NCBI GenBank assembly: GCA_001917435.1
Contig: MNEA01000079.1
Location: 1 to 64,000, forward strand
Direction: 5' to 3'
Length of the DNA stretch: 64,000 bases
From: Acidobacteria bacterium 13_2_20CM_2_57_6
GTDB lineage: Bacteria > Acidobacteriota > Terriglobia > Acidiferrales > UBA7541
Shown here: piece by piece, positions 54,532 to 63,327 of the stretch
Numbering within the stretch: position 1 is the stretch's first letter
How the letters are laid out: every line of letters begins with the position of its first letter
Program-made: the position numbers and the translations under genes
Notes under the pieces: generated by a model
Told to the model about the DNA's origin: nothing
What the model saw: the letters and a program-made list of their open reading frames with translations, nothing else
Database searches by the model: none

Positions 54532-56169
54532 GTGCACACAGCTCTTTCACTCTCGGTTGTTTTCGCGGCGCAAAACTCCATTAGTCACTATTGGCACAAG
54601 CTCACCGACAGAACCTTCACCGGCATCTACCACGCCAATGCTTTCGACCTGGCGATGATGATTCCCTACTTCATCGTTCTGTTCGTCCTTGCCGTCTACG
54701 GCCTCCACCGCTACTGGCTGGTCTACGACTATTTCGCGTATTCCAAGAATGTTCCCCCGGCTCCGCCGCCGGTTGCCCACTGGCCGCGCGTCACTGTGCA
54801 ATTGCCAATTTTCAACGAGCGCTACGTTATCGAGCGGCTCGTCGAAGCCGTCTCGCGCTTCGACTACCCGCCGGAGCTGCTTGACGTGCAAGTCCTCGAC
54901 GACTCCACGGACGAAACTTGCGAGGTGGCTCGCGCTTGCGTCGAACGCCACGCCGCCCAGGGCATGCCCATCGTCTATATTCACCGCACCAACCGCGAAG
55001 GTTACAAAGCCGGCGCCCTCGAAAACGGCCTGAAAACCGCCAAGGGCGAGTTCATTGCCATCTTCGATGCCGACTTTCTCCCCGAGCCCGATTTTCTTTG
55101 CCGCACTATTCCTTATTTCATGAATCCTGATGGTGGCGCCAATATCGGCATGGTGCAGACGCGCTGGACCTATCTCAACAGCGACTATTCGCTACTCACC
55201 AATGTCGAAACCATTCTTCTCGATGGCCACTTTGTCGTCGAGCACGGCGCGCGTTCCCGCCGCGGCACGTTCTTCAATTTCAATGGCACGGCCGGCGTTT
55301 GGCGCCGCAAGGCCATCGACGACGCGGGCGGCTGGGAGCACGACACGCTCACGGAAGACACCGATCTTTCCTATCGTTCGCAACTCAAGGGCTGGAAGTT
55401 TCTTTACCTCCCGCAAATCGAATGCGCTTCCGAGCTTCCCGTGGACATGAACGGCTTCAAAGCCCAGCAGGCGCGCTGGGCCAAGGGCCTCATGCAGACC
55501 GCCAAGAAAATCCTGCCCAAAGTTTGGAAGTCGAAGGCGCCCTGGCACGTCAAAGCCGAAGCCTTCTTCCACCTCACCGGAAACATCAGCTACCCGCTGA
55601 TGATCCTGCTCTCCACCATGTTGCTGCCTGCGATGATCGTGCGCTTCTATCAAGGCTGGGTTCAGATGCTGGTGATCGACCTGCCGCTCTTTCTCGCCTC
55701 CACGTGTTCCATCTCCAGCTTTTATCTCGTCGCGCAAAAAGAGCTGCGGCCCAAGACCTGGTGGCGCACTTTTCTCTATCTGCCCTTCGTCATGGCCACC
55801 GGGATCGGGATTTCCGTTCGCAACGCGCAGGCGGTGATCGAAGCGCTGCTCGGCAAAAAAAGCGCGTTTGCCCGCACGCCCAAATTCAATATCGAAGGCA
55901 AACAGGGCACCTTCGCCAAAAAATCGTACAAGAACAAAGCTGGCTGGATGCCTTACGCGGAAGTGCTGCTCGGCCTGTATTTCTCGCTCGCCGTTGTGTA
56001 CGCCATCTCCAACGAGAATTACGCCACTGTGCCGTTCCTGCTACTCTTCGTTTGGGGCTACCTGTACACCGGCTCGATGTCTCTTGGCCAGACGTACTTC
56101 GCGCGCCTCCGCTTCGGCGTCAACGCGCCCGAAATGCGTCCCGCCACTTCCGGAGCCCCGGGCTTCTGA
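54532..56169 (+). CDS. Family 2 glycosyltransferase (cellulose/glucomannan synthase-like)
   Basis: A membrane GT of about 545 aa. Catalytic motifs are in order: DDSTD, FDADF, TEDTDLS and QQARW, the D,D,D,QxxRW set of processive GT2 enzymes. One TM helix lies near the N-terminus (MMIPYFIVLFVLAVYG) and several follow the catalytic domain. It lacks a PilZ domain. The frame opens at TTG 54472, but that codon overlaps a TATAAT box, so I prefer GTG at 54532. It probably makes a beta-linked polysaccharide. Confidence 0.85.
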   Translation: MHTALSLSVVFAAQNSISHYWHKLTDRTFTGIYHANAFDLAMMIPYFIVLFVLAVYGLHRYWLVYDYFAYSKNVPPAPPPVAHWPRVTVQLPIFNERYVIERLVEAVSRFDYPPELLDVQVLDDSTDETCEVARACVERHAAQGMPIVYIHRTNREGYKAGALENGLKTAKGEFIAIFDADFLPEPDFLCRTIPYFMNPDGGANIGMVQTRWTYLNSDYSLLTNVETILLDGHFVVEHGARSRRGTFFNFNGTAGVWRRKAIDDAGGWEHDTLTEDTDLSYRSQLKGWKFLYLPQIECASELPVDMNGFKAQQARWAKGLMQTAKKILPKVWKSKAPWHVKAEAFFHLTGNISYPLMILLSTMLLPAMIVRFYQGWVQMLVIDLPLFLASTCSISSFYLVAQKELRPKTWWRTFLYLPFVMATGIGISVRNAQAVIEALLGKKSAFARTPKFNIEGKQGTFAKKSYKNKAGWMPYAEVLLGLYFSLAVVYAISNENYATVPFLLLFVWGYLYTGSMSLGQTYFARLRFGVNAPEMRPATSGAPGF

Positions 56170-56193
56170 TTTTTTGGATAGTATTGACGCTCC

Positions 56194-57042
56194 TTGGAAA
56201 ACCTCTCATTCCAGAATGGCGCAGTAAGTTTGCATGCGGTCGCTGCCGGGCCGAACGACGGCCCGGTCGTCGTCCTTCTGCACGGTTTCCCGGAATTTTC
56301 CTACGGCTGGCGCCAGCAGATCGAGCCGCTGGCTGCTACCGGTTTTCGCGTCGTCGTCCCGGACCAGCGCGGTTACAACCTCAGCAGCAAACCCTCCGGC
56401 GTGGCAGCCTACGCTTTAGCTGAACTCGTCTCCGACGTTATCGCCATCGCCGATCAACTCGGCCGAGAAAAAATCTTTCTCGCCGGGCACGATTGGGGCG
56501 CCGCGGTTGCCTGGAGCGCCGCCCTCCTGCATCCGCAGCGCATTTCGAAGCTCGCGGTTCTCAACGTCCCTCACCCTTCGGTGATGCGCAAATTTCTTAG
56601 CACGCGTCCGCGCCAACTCCTCCGCAGTTGGTACATGTTTTTCTTTCAACTTCCCTGGCTTCCGGAGATCTTTTTCTCCGCGTTCAACTTCCGCATCGTC
56701 TCGCGATCACTGCTCCGCTCCAGCCGTCCGGGGACTTTCTCGACGGAAGATCTCGCGCAATATCGAGCGGCTTGGTCCCAGCCCGGCGCTCTCACCGGCA
56801 TGATCAACTGGTATCGCGCGCTCTTCCGCGCTCGCGTCAAATTTTCAGACAACATTGTCCGGGTCCCCACCCGCATCCTCTGGGGCGACCGCGACGCCTT
56901 CCTTCTGGCCGAAATGGCGCGCGAAAGCCTGCGCTACTGCACGAACGCGGAACTCTTCACCTTCGCCAATGCCACGCATTGGCTCCAGCACGAAGAAGCG
57001 GCTCGCGTCTCTGAATTGTTGATTGATTTCTTCCGCAGCTGA
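56194..57042 (+). CDS. Alpha/beta hydrolase (epoxide hydrolase-like)
   Basis: A 282-aa hydrolase. HGFPEF is the oxyanion region, GHDWGA gives an Asp nucleophile (as in epoxide hydrolases and haloalkane dehalogenases), GDRDAF supplies the acid and ATHWLQHE the His. The cap region contains YMFFFQLPWLPE. TTG at 56194 begins 24 nt after the GT2 stop. Substrate is unknown. Confidence 0.87.
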   Translation: MENLSFQNGAVSLHAVAAGPNDGPVVVLLHGFPEFSYGWRQQIEPLAATGFRVVVPDQRGYNLSSKPSGVAAYALAELVSDVIAIADQLGREKIFLAGHDWGAAVAWSAALLHPQRISKLAVLNVPHPSVMRKFLSTRPRQLLRSWYMFFFQLPWLPEIFFSAFNFRIVSRSLLRSSRPGTFSTEDLAQYRAAWSQPGALTGMINWYRALFRARVKFSDNIVRVPTRILWGDRDAFLLAEMARESLRYCTNAELFTFANATHWLQHEEAARVSELLIDFFRS

Positions 57043-57082
57043 TCGAAGCCCCGCAGATCATTCCACGGCCCGGTCGTTCAAC

Positions 57083-58195
57083 TCACTCAAACTGAAAGAA
57101 GACAATTTCCGGGCTGGATCCGAGCCGCAGCGGAGGTCCCCAGGTTCCCGCGCCGCTGCTGGTATAAATAAGCATCTTCCCAACCCGGCTCAGTCCGTAC
57201 ACAAATTGGCGGTAAATCCGCCGCGCCATCCACGTCCACGGGAAAAACTGGCCCACGTGCGTGTGTCCCGAAACCTGCAACGAAATCCCTTCTTTCTCCG
57301 CGATGTGCGGCCGGTCCGGCGCATGCGTCAGCAGGATGCTGGCGCGATTCCGGTCTACCCGGATCTGTCGCAGCACCTTCTGGAAATGCTCGTCATGCGC
57401 GGCGTGAATGTAGGGCACACCCACGATCTGCAATTGATCTGCGTCCACCTTCTCGTTGTGCAGCACGCGCACTCCCGCGTTGCTGACCGCCCGCAGGTAT
57501 CGCGAATCGTCGCCGAACTGCTCGTGATTGCCGGCGACGAAGTACGTGCCCTGCGGCGCGCGCAGATCCCGCAAGGGTTCCGCGGCTTTCGCCGCATCGA
57601 TGGCCGTCCCATCGTACAAATCGCCAGCCAGGAACACGGCGTCCGGATTCTCTCTCATCACCCTGGCGACAATCCGCCGTAGAAAGCCGCCGTTCCGGAC
57701 GTGCCCCAGATGCAGGTCGCTGACAAGTGCCGCCGTTCGCCCGCGCCACGCTTTCGGCAAATTCTCAAGCCGCACGGTGATTCTTCGAATTCGCGTCCAC
57801 CCGGCATTTAGCAGTCCGGCAAATCCGCTCAATGCTGCCGCCGCGTACAAAACCTCCACGATCGTATGGAAATTTACGTCCACACCAGCGAGCCGCGTGA
57901 CGCCAAAAACCACCCACGACCCACTTGCCGCAAAAAACAGGAAGCTGACAATTCCAAGCCACACGGCGGCAATGCGATAGAGAGTTCGTATCAGGGGATT
58001 GGAGTAGCGAAATGCCAGCAGCGACGCTGCCAGGAAGCTGATCGACAAAACTCCAACGGTCACCTTAAGCCATACGGCAGACGCCTCAATCGCTGGCGCC
58101 GCAAACGTCCACGTCTTATAAATGAAAAAGTGCGTCAAGAACAATATGGACTGAATGACGCTGACAAACGCGATGATTCCGGCTCGTTTACTCAC
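57083..58195 (-). CDS. Membrane-anchored metallophosphoesterase (YaeI-like)
   Basis: A 370-aa protein with four N-terminal TM helices (about 5-135) and a calcineurin-like phosphoesterase domain: SDLHLGH, GDLYDG, GNHEQ and the late SGHTHVGQ supply the metal ligands. Relatives hydrolyse UDP-diacylglucosamine or phospholipids; the substrate here is open. Confidence 0.88.
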   Translation of the reverse strand: MSKRAGIIAFVSVIQSILFLTHFFIYKTWTFAAPAIEASAVWLKVTVGVLSISFLAASLLAFRYSNPLIRTLYRIAAVWLGIVSFLFFAASGSWVVFGVTRLAGVDVNFHTIVEVLYAAAALSGFAGLLNAGWTRIRRITVRLENLPKAWRGRTAALVSDLHLGHVRNGGFLRRIVARVMRENPDAVFLAGDLYDGTAIDAAKAAEPLRDLRAPQGTYFVAGNHEQFGDDSRYLRAVSNAGVRVLHNEKVDADQLQIVGVPYIHAAHDEHFQKVLRQIRVDRNRASILLTHAPDRPHIAEKEGISLQVSGHTHVGQFFPWTWMARRIYRQFVYGLSRVGKMLIYTSSGAGTWGPPLRLGSSPEIVFFQFE

Positions 58196-58286
58196 AACAG
58201 ATTAGATTCGCCGAGCCGCGAAAATGGTATCTGCTTGCTTCCAGCCTTGCGCCCGTCAGTAAATGCCAAACGTGCGGCGCGAGAGC

Positions 58287-58320
58287 CGGCAAGCCTCCCG
58301 CAATCGCGAGAGGCTTGCCG
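58287..58320. other. 11-bp stem hairpin upstream of the phosphoesterase and downstream of the lipoprotein
   Basis: CGGCAAGCCTC (58287-58297) pairs with GAGGCTTGCCG (58310-58320) over a 12-nt loop. No T-run follows on either strand. It could terminate or stabilise the transcript of the minus-strand lipoprotein gene at 58356. Confidence 0.4.
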
Positions 58321-58355
58321 CCAGAAAGAACCGGTTTTATCGCCACCGAATGATT

Positions 58356-59783
58356 CTAGTGGTGTCGGATGGTCCTGGTCACCAGTGTCGGCGTTCCCGA
58401 GGTGTTGAACAGGAGACCCTTCACCGATACGGTGTCGCCCACGGCCAGCGAGGTCTGGTTCGGAAAGTCCTCGAAGGTCATGAACGGAAGCATCTGAACC
58501 GTAATTGTGGTGACTGGCGGAGTAGCGCCCGTGAACAATGGCGATAGGTTCGTCAGCGCAAAGGTACCATTCGCGGAGTTGATGGTCCCCACTTGGCCGG
58601 TGATTTGCGAGGGCCACAAACGCACTAGGTCGGTTGTGATCGTGGTGACGCCGCTAGTCGTCGTCACCGTGCCGGGACGAACCTGAACGTCTTGCCCCAC
58701 CATTAAGTCGGCAGAGCTGGCGAAGCTGAAGTTCAGGAAGCTGAACCCGCCGTTCTCGCCCATTTCTGCCATGCCCACCTGGAAGGTAGCGTTCGGAGCA
58801 ATGGTAACGGCCACGGGAGACCCCTCGGAAATTCCATTCACGTCCGGCTCTTCTCGGAAGACCACCATGTGGAACTGCGTGCTGCTGTCCACGCTGGTGA
58901 TGGTTCCCTTAATCGCCTCCTTGCTGGCGTCTTCTTCAAATTCCACGCGTTTGGCCAGCATCGTTCCGGCGCCGTTTTCGCTTAAGTTGACTTCCAGGAT
59001 CTGATCCATCTTGACGCAAGTAAAGTCCTGCGGGCTGGCGGTGCATCCCGCGCGTCCAAAATCCTCAAACACCGTGTTGCTGTCCACGTCGATCATGAAG
59101 GATTTTCCGCTTCTCCGGTTCATCAGCGTGAACTGGTTGGTCTCCAGTGCGGTTACCTGGCCTTCCACCTCATCCAGGTCTTCCATCTCCTTGTCTTCGT
59201 CGGCAGCTTCTCTGTGGATCACCTGGGCAATGGTCACTGCCGGATTAATGGATAGGTCAGTCTGAATGGAAGTATTCAAGTTGAAATCGAGTTTGATCCC
59301 AAACACCGAATTCGCGTCCATCGTAATCGGGAACGGTGCGCTCGATAGCGTTACCGAAGACGGATTGAAGCTCGGCGTCAACTGGCAGACCGTATTGTTG
59401 GCGCAGGAACCGATCGCGGCTCCCGAATGGTTCACGATCGTCAGTTGTGCGCCACCGAAGGTCAATTTAAGGCTGGCATACGTGTCGGGTGTGACGTTTG
59501 CCAGGCTCAGAAACGCTCTGTCGGTTTGCAAGTGCCCGAACTCGATTTCTACGGGCGAAGACAGCACCGAAACCGCCGGCTTGCTCGAATCCGAAGGCTG
59601 TAGGCTGGCCCCGGTTATCAAAGCCTCAAAAAACAAGACCGCCGCGCCGCTCGGCGGCGTATCCCCAATGGTCAAGCTCATGGGTACGCCACTGCTTTGG
59701 TTCATAGTATTCATGGAACCGCCGCACGCGGCCAGGATCGTGCAGCTCAGGAGTACGAGAGCAAAAGGAATGATTCGCCTCAT
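58356..59783 (-). CDS. Lipoprotein with DUF4382- and DUF5666-like domains
   Basis: A 475-aa predicted lipoprotein (LAAC lipobox near residue 19, ATG 59783 with GGAGG). The N-terminal part begins SLTIGDTPPSGAAVLFFEALITGASL, as in DUF4382, and the C-terminal part has repeated GQVGTINSANGTFALTN- and EGQVTALETNQFTLMNRR-type beta units, as in DUF5666. It is common in acidobacteria and is likely surface-exposed. Function is unknown. Confidence 0.8.
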   Translation of the reverse strand: MRRIIPFALVLLSCTILAACGGSMNTMNQSSGVPMSLTIGDTPPSGAAVLFFEALITGASLQPSDSSKPAVSVLSSPVEIEFGHLQTDRAFLSLANVTPDTYASLKLTFGGAQLTIVNHSGAAIGSCANNTVCQLTPSFNPSSVTLSSAPFPITMDANSVFGIKLDFNLNTSIQTDLSINPAVTIAQVIHREAADEDKEMEDLDEVEGQVTALETNQFTLMNRRSGKSFMIDVDSNTVFEDFGRAGCTASPQDFTCVKMDQILEVNLSENGAGTMLAKRVEFEEDASKEAIKGTITSVDSSTQFHMVVFREEPDVNGISEGSPVAVTIAPNATFQVGMAEMGENGGFSFLNFSFASSADLMVGQDVQVRPGTVTTTSGVTTITTDLVRLWPSQITGQVGTINSANGTFALTNLSPLFTGATPPVTTITVQMLPFMTFEDFPNQTSLAVGDTVSVKGLLFNTSGTPTLVTRTIRHH

Positions 59784-60450
59784 GAAGGAACCTCCAGCAT
59801 TAGATACGATCTGAATTGACACACACCAGGGATGTGCGGGCGGACGTCTTTCTTTCTCGATGGATGCCGACCCACCAGCATGGGTTGCTTCCCTTTCCCA
59901 CGGCCAACCTGTAACGTGATGGTGGATTCGTCCTTAACGCGAAGAGACGATCTTCGGTGGCGCATCCCCTTGGACTTTGATTTTTTCAAAGCATGCTGGG
60001 TTCGTTTCCAACAGACACCACGCTATGCCACAGTATCGAAACGACTTAAATTAATTATTGACATACTATATCAATGTGGTATCATTGTTTGTTTAGTTCA
60101 ACACGATCCTCCGTCTGCCCGCCACAGCCTTTGCGATCGATCGCCAATTTGACGGAAAGTGTATGGAATCATATCGTTTACCGACCCCCGCCCTCTAACC
60201 CTTCTGGAATCATATGGTTTCAAAAATGACCCGGGGGAGGCACGCTCCCTATGCTGTAAGTCCTTTACTTGCCACACATCCGAGACCCCTGAGGGGCTTC
60301 CCTTCTGTGCTCGTCGCGAGCTTGTCGGCGTTTCTCCAGCATTTCTCCCGACCAGCCCTTTCAGTTACAATCGCCCATCCCCGCGTGGCACGCCGCAAAC
60401 CCACATGCCCTGTGGGCGCAAGATCAAAACGGCAGTTCCGAGGTGCGCGA
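59784..60450. other. 667-nt divergent intergenic region with promoter and direct repeats
   Basis: Around 60040-60110 it is strikingly AT-rich. It contains TTGACA (60058-60063), 16 nt, TATCAT (60080-60085), a good sigma-70 promoter pointing to pepP, and a near-identical direct repeat TGGAATCATAT[C/G]GTTT at 60164-60179 and 60205-60220, 41 nt apart. I find no credible gene. Confidence 0.6.
60058..60085 (+). promoter_or_regulatory. Sigma-70-type promoter, plus strand
   Basis: TTGACA-N16-TATCAT in an AT-rich stretch. The implied 5' leader to the pepP ATG is about 360 nt and carries the direct repeats. Confidence 0.55.
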
Positions 60451-62307
60451 ATGAGTGGTCGTCTGTGGCCGATTGGGTCGCGTAGTCTGTTGAACTCAGC
60501 GATGCTGGCCATCTGGGTTTTGCTCAGCCTAGTTTGCGGCATCGCGACCGCGCAGGAGCGCCGCGAGCGCGAACCCAATAGTGTCTACGCGGAGCGCCGC
60601 GCCAGGCTCGCCGCGCAGGTCGATGGCCCGATCGTCCTGTGGGGCTACACCGGCCGCGAAGAAGTTTCGCAAACCTACATCTTCGAGCAGGAAGAGAGTT
60701 TCTACTACCTCACCGGCCATAACGAAGAAGGCGCCGGTCTTCTGATTCTTCCTGCAGCCAAGGGCGGCGGCGCCGCGAATGGGCCGCGCGAAATTCTATT
60801 TCTCCCCGCAAAAAATCCGCAAAAGGAAAAATGGAACGGCGTCCGCATGTCGCCCTCGGATCCCGGCATCGAAGTGCGCACGGGATTTGCCGCCGTGAAA
60901 CAGTTCGACAGCGAGTTTCGCTCCACGTTCGAGAATCTTGCCAGGACTTTTCCAAACTTCTACACGATCCTTCCTTACCAGAAAGAACTTGGCGGCTATC
61001 CGCACGAAAAAGAGGTTGTCGATTGGCTGCAGCTCGCCGCGCCGCAAGCGAAACTCAAGGACGTTCGCGCGCAGATTGGCGCGATGCGCCAGATCAAATC
61101 ACCGGGCGAACTCGCCTTCTTGAAAGAAGCGATTGACTTGACACTGGACTCCCATCTGGAAGCGATGAAGTTGATGCGCCCGGGACTTTACGAATATCAG
61201 GTTGCGGCAAAAATGGTCGAAGTCCATGCCTGGGGTGGTTCGGAAGCGGAGGGCTACGCTCCCATTGTCGGCGCCGGCCTGAATTCCACCGCGCTCCACT
61301 ACGACAAGCTCTCGCGCAAAATCGAAAATGGCGACATCGTCGTTCTTGACGTTGGTGCGCAATACGCCGGTTATTCCGCGGACATCACGCGCACCCTTCC
61401 CGCCAATGGCAAGTTCACCGCGCGCCAGCGTGAAATCTATGAAATCGTTCTCGGCGCGCAAAACGCCGCCCTCGCCGCGCTCAAGCCGGGCATGGATTTT
61501 TGCAGCAAAGGCGACAAGAGCGTGCAGAAAATTGCCTACAACTACATCGACACGCACGGGAAAGATCTCCATGGCAAATCCCTCGGGTCCTATTTCATCC
61601 ACGGCCTCGGCCATCCCATCGGCCTGAACGTTCACGACCCCGGCGACCATTGCGCCGCTTTCCAGCCCGGCATGGTCATTACCATTGAGCCCGGCATCTA
61701 CATCCCCGAAGAGAATCTCGGCGTGCGCATCGAAGACGATGTCCTTATCGTCGAATCCGGCCACAAGCTGCTCAGTGAACGCCTCCCGCGCGATCCCGAT
61801 GAAATCGAAAAAATCATGGCCGCCGCCGCTGCACAGCGCGCAAAAGGGGAAAAGGGCGAGGGTCATGGAAATAATTTGTCAGCGGAAATTTCCTCCGACG
61901 GCGGCTTAATTCGTAACTTGATCGAGAAATACGCGAAATCTATTGACGGCGCGGACACGGCCCTAGCCGCCGAAGTCTGGTTGGATTCGCCTGAGGTCTC
62001 CTTCATCCACCCGTTGGGCCACGAGCATGGCTTCGAGCAAATCAAGCAAAATGTCTATCAGCATTTGATGGGCGATACCTTCTCGGAGCGCAAACTAAGC
62101 GTTCATGACGTTTCCGTTCACCTGTACGGCGACGCTGCCCAAGCCGAGTTTTATTGGGATTTCGCTGCCAAGTTCAGAAAAGATGGTTCTCCTCTCACAA
62201 CTCACGGCAGGGAAACTCAGCTCTATCAGAAGCAAGACGGCCGATGGCGTCTGGTTCATGTTCATTATTCCGGAATGCCGGTGACCGCGGAGCGCCAGGG
62301 CTTTTGA
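60451..62307 (+). CDS. pepP: Exported Xaa-Pro aminopeptidase fused to an NTF2-like domain
   Basis: A 618-aa protein. A signal peptide (about 14-38, IATAQE) is followed by a creatinase-N-like domain, the M24B catalytic domain with metal ligands D300, D311, H388, E413 and E428, and after a Gly/Glu/Lys linker (AKGEKGEGHG) a C-terminal domain of about 130 residues (DTALAAEVW...SFIHPLGHEHGFEQI...DAAQAEFYWDF...GRWRLVHVHYS) that reads like a SnoaL/DUF4440 NTF2 fold. ATG at 60451 has GAGGTG at 6 nt. The peptidase part should release N-terminal residues before Pro. Confidence 0.87.
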   Translation: MSGRLWPIGSRSLLNSAMLAIWVLLSLVCGIATAQERREREPNSVYAERRARLAAQVDGPIVLWGYTGREEVSQTYIFEQEESFYYLTGHNEEGAGLLILPAAKGGGAANGPREILFLPAKNPQKEKWNGVRMSPSDPGIEVRTGFAAVKQFDSEFRSTFENLARTFPNFYTILPYQKELGGYPHEKEVVDWLQLAAPQAKLKDVRAQIGAMRQIKSPGELAFLKEAIDLTLDSHLEAMKLMRPGLYEYQVAAKMVEVHAWGGSEAEGYAPIVGAGLNSTALHYDKLSRKIENGDIVVLDVGAQYAGYSADITRTLPANGKFTARQREIYEIVLGAQNAALAALKPGMDFCSKGDKSVQKIAYNYIDTHGKDLHGKSLGSYFIHGLGHPIGLNVHDPGDHCAAFQPGMVITIEPGIYIPEENLGVRIEDDVLIVESGHKLLSERLPRDPDEIEKIMAAAAAQRAKGEKGEGHGNNLSAEISSDGGLIRNLIEKYAKSIDGADTALAAEVWLDSPEVSFIHPLGHEHGFEQIKQNVYQHLMGDTFSERKLSVHDVSVHLYGDAAQAEFYWDFAAKFRKDGSPLTTHGRETQLYQKQDGRWRLVHVHYSGMPVTAERQGF

Positions 62308-62341
62308 GAAGAGGAACATTTCTTTTTTGGGAGGCTCTCTG

Positions 62342-62380
62342 CGGCAAAGGAGGCCGGCAAAGGACACCGACAAAGGAGGC
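62342..62380 (+). repeat. Three tandem 13-nt repeats
   Basis: CGGCAAAGGAGGC, CGGCAAAGGACAC and CGACAAAGGAGGC are adjacent, between pepP and efp. It is too short and irregular for CRISPR. Next to the efp promoter it might be regulatory. Confidence 0.6.
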
Positions 62381-62383
62381 CGA

Positions 62384-62413
62384 TTGACCGCGGGAAACGC
62401 GAGCACTTATACT
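62384..62413 (+). promoter_or_regulatory. Candidate efp promoter
   Basis: TTGACC (62384-62389), 18 nt, TATACT (62408-62413). A transcript would have a 5' leader of about 140 nt before the efp ATG. Confidence 0.5.
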
Positions 62414-62559
62414 GTTGGTTCGCGTTGGACACGTTTTTTCTTCCAGCGTGCCTCGAGTCATTCTGGATGAGGCCGTGTTCCTGGCCCGCCTGAATTTCCG
62501 AAATTCGCAATCGTTCCAGGGAGCAGTCGGCCCCGACCCGGCTAGGGCCGCAAAAAAAA

Positions 62560-63126
62560 ATGAGCAGCGTCAAAGCGACACAACTTCGCCCCGGCATGGT
62601 CATTCAGCACGAGGGCCAACTTTTCACCGTTTTCAGCACCGAGCACCGCACGCCCGGCAACAAGCGCGGCTCGATGCAAACGCGCATGAAGAATCTGAAA
62701 ACCGGAGCGATTATCGATTACCGGTTCCGCGCCGAAGAATTTGTCGACCGCGCGATCCTCGATGAAATCGAATATGAGTACCTCTACAGCGAGGGCGACG
62801 ATTTTCATTTTATGAATACGGAAACCTACGAGCAGATGCACCTGACGCGCGAACTGCTCGGCGAAACCGTCTACTACCTGATTCCCAACACGGTGGTGAA
62901 AATCGAATTCTTCGACGAGAAACCGATCGGCGTTGACCTGCCGGACACCATGGATTTGAAAGTCGTTAAGACCGAACCCACTTTGCAAAAAGCCACGGCC
63001 AGCGCGGTCATGAAGCCGGCCACTCTGGAAACCGGCCTGATCGTGCAGGTGCCGCCCTTCGTGAACGAAGGTGACAAAATCAAAGTGGATACTTCCGAGG
63101 CACGTTACGTTCAGCGCGTCGAGTAG
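62560..63126 (+). CDS. efp: Elongation factor P
   Basis: A 188-aa translation factor that relieves stalling at polyproline (several Pro-rich proteins are encoded here). All three domains are present: the KOW-like N-domain, the central OB domain (YLYSEGDDFHFMNTETYEQ) and the C-terminal OB domain (VPPFVNEGDKIKVDT). The loop that carries the modified residue in E. coli (PGKGG, K34) reads TPGNKRGSM here, longer by one residue and with Lys and Arg, so the type of modification is unclear. Confidence 0.95.
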   Translation: MSSVKATQLRPGMVIQHEGQLFTVFSTEHRTPGNKRGSMQTRMKNLKTGAIIDYRFRAEEFVDRAILDEIEYEYLYSEGDDFHFMNTETYEQMHLTRELLGETVYYLIPNTVVKIEFFDEKPIGVDLPDTMDLKVVKTEPTLQKATASAVMKPATLETGLIVQVPPFVNEGDKIKVDTSEARYVQRVE

Positions 63127-63230
63127 ATTTTTATTCTTTGCTTTCCTACGCGTCCGGTGGATGATGGCAGTTCGAGTTTCCGCCTCCGCAGCTAATTTCA
63201 GCGCAAGCCGGGATTAGAAGAGGCAGAACG

Positions 63231-63260
63231 GCGCTCCGGTCCAAACCGGAGCGCTTTTTT
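63231..63260 (+). terminator. Rho-independent terminator after efp
   Basis: GCGCTCCGGT (63231-63240), loop CCAA, ACCGGAGCGC (63245-63254), then TTTTTT (63255-63260): a perfect 10-bp stem followed by six T. It lies 104 nt after the efp stop. Confidence 0.9.
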
Positions 63261-63327
63261 GTTTGCGGCGCAAAATCGCCGCAATTTTTTTGCGGCGGAT
63301 TGCGAACGCGCGAATCTGAAATCGCGC

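Noticed and set aside
60159..60485. 108-codon frame upstream of pepP
   Set aside because: No ribosome-binding site, no recognisable composition, and it runs into the pepP signal peptide.
62342..62380. 13-nt repeats as a CRISPR
   Set aside because: They are contiguous, without spacers, and only three copies.
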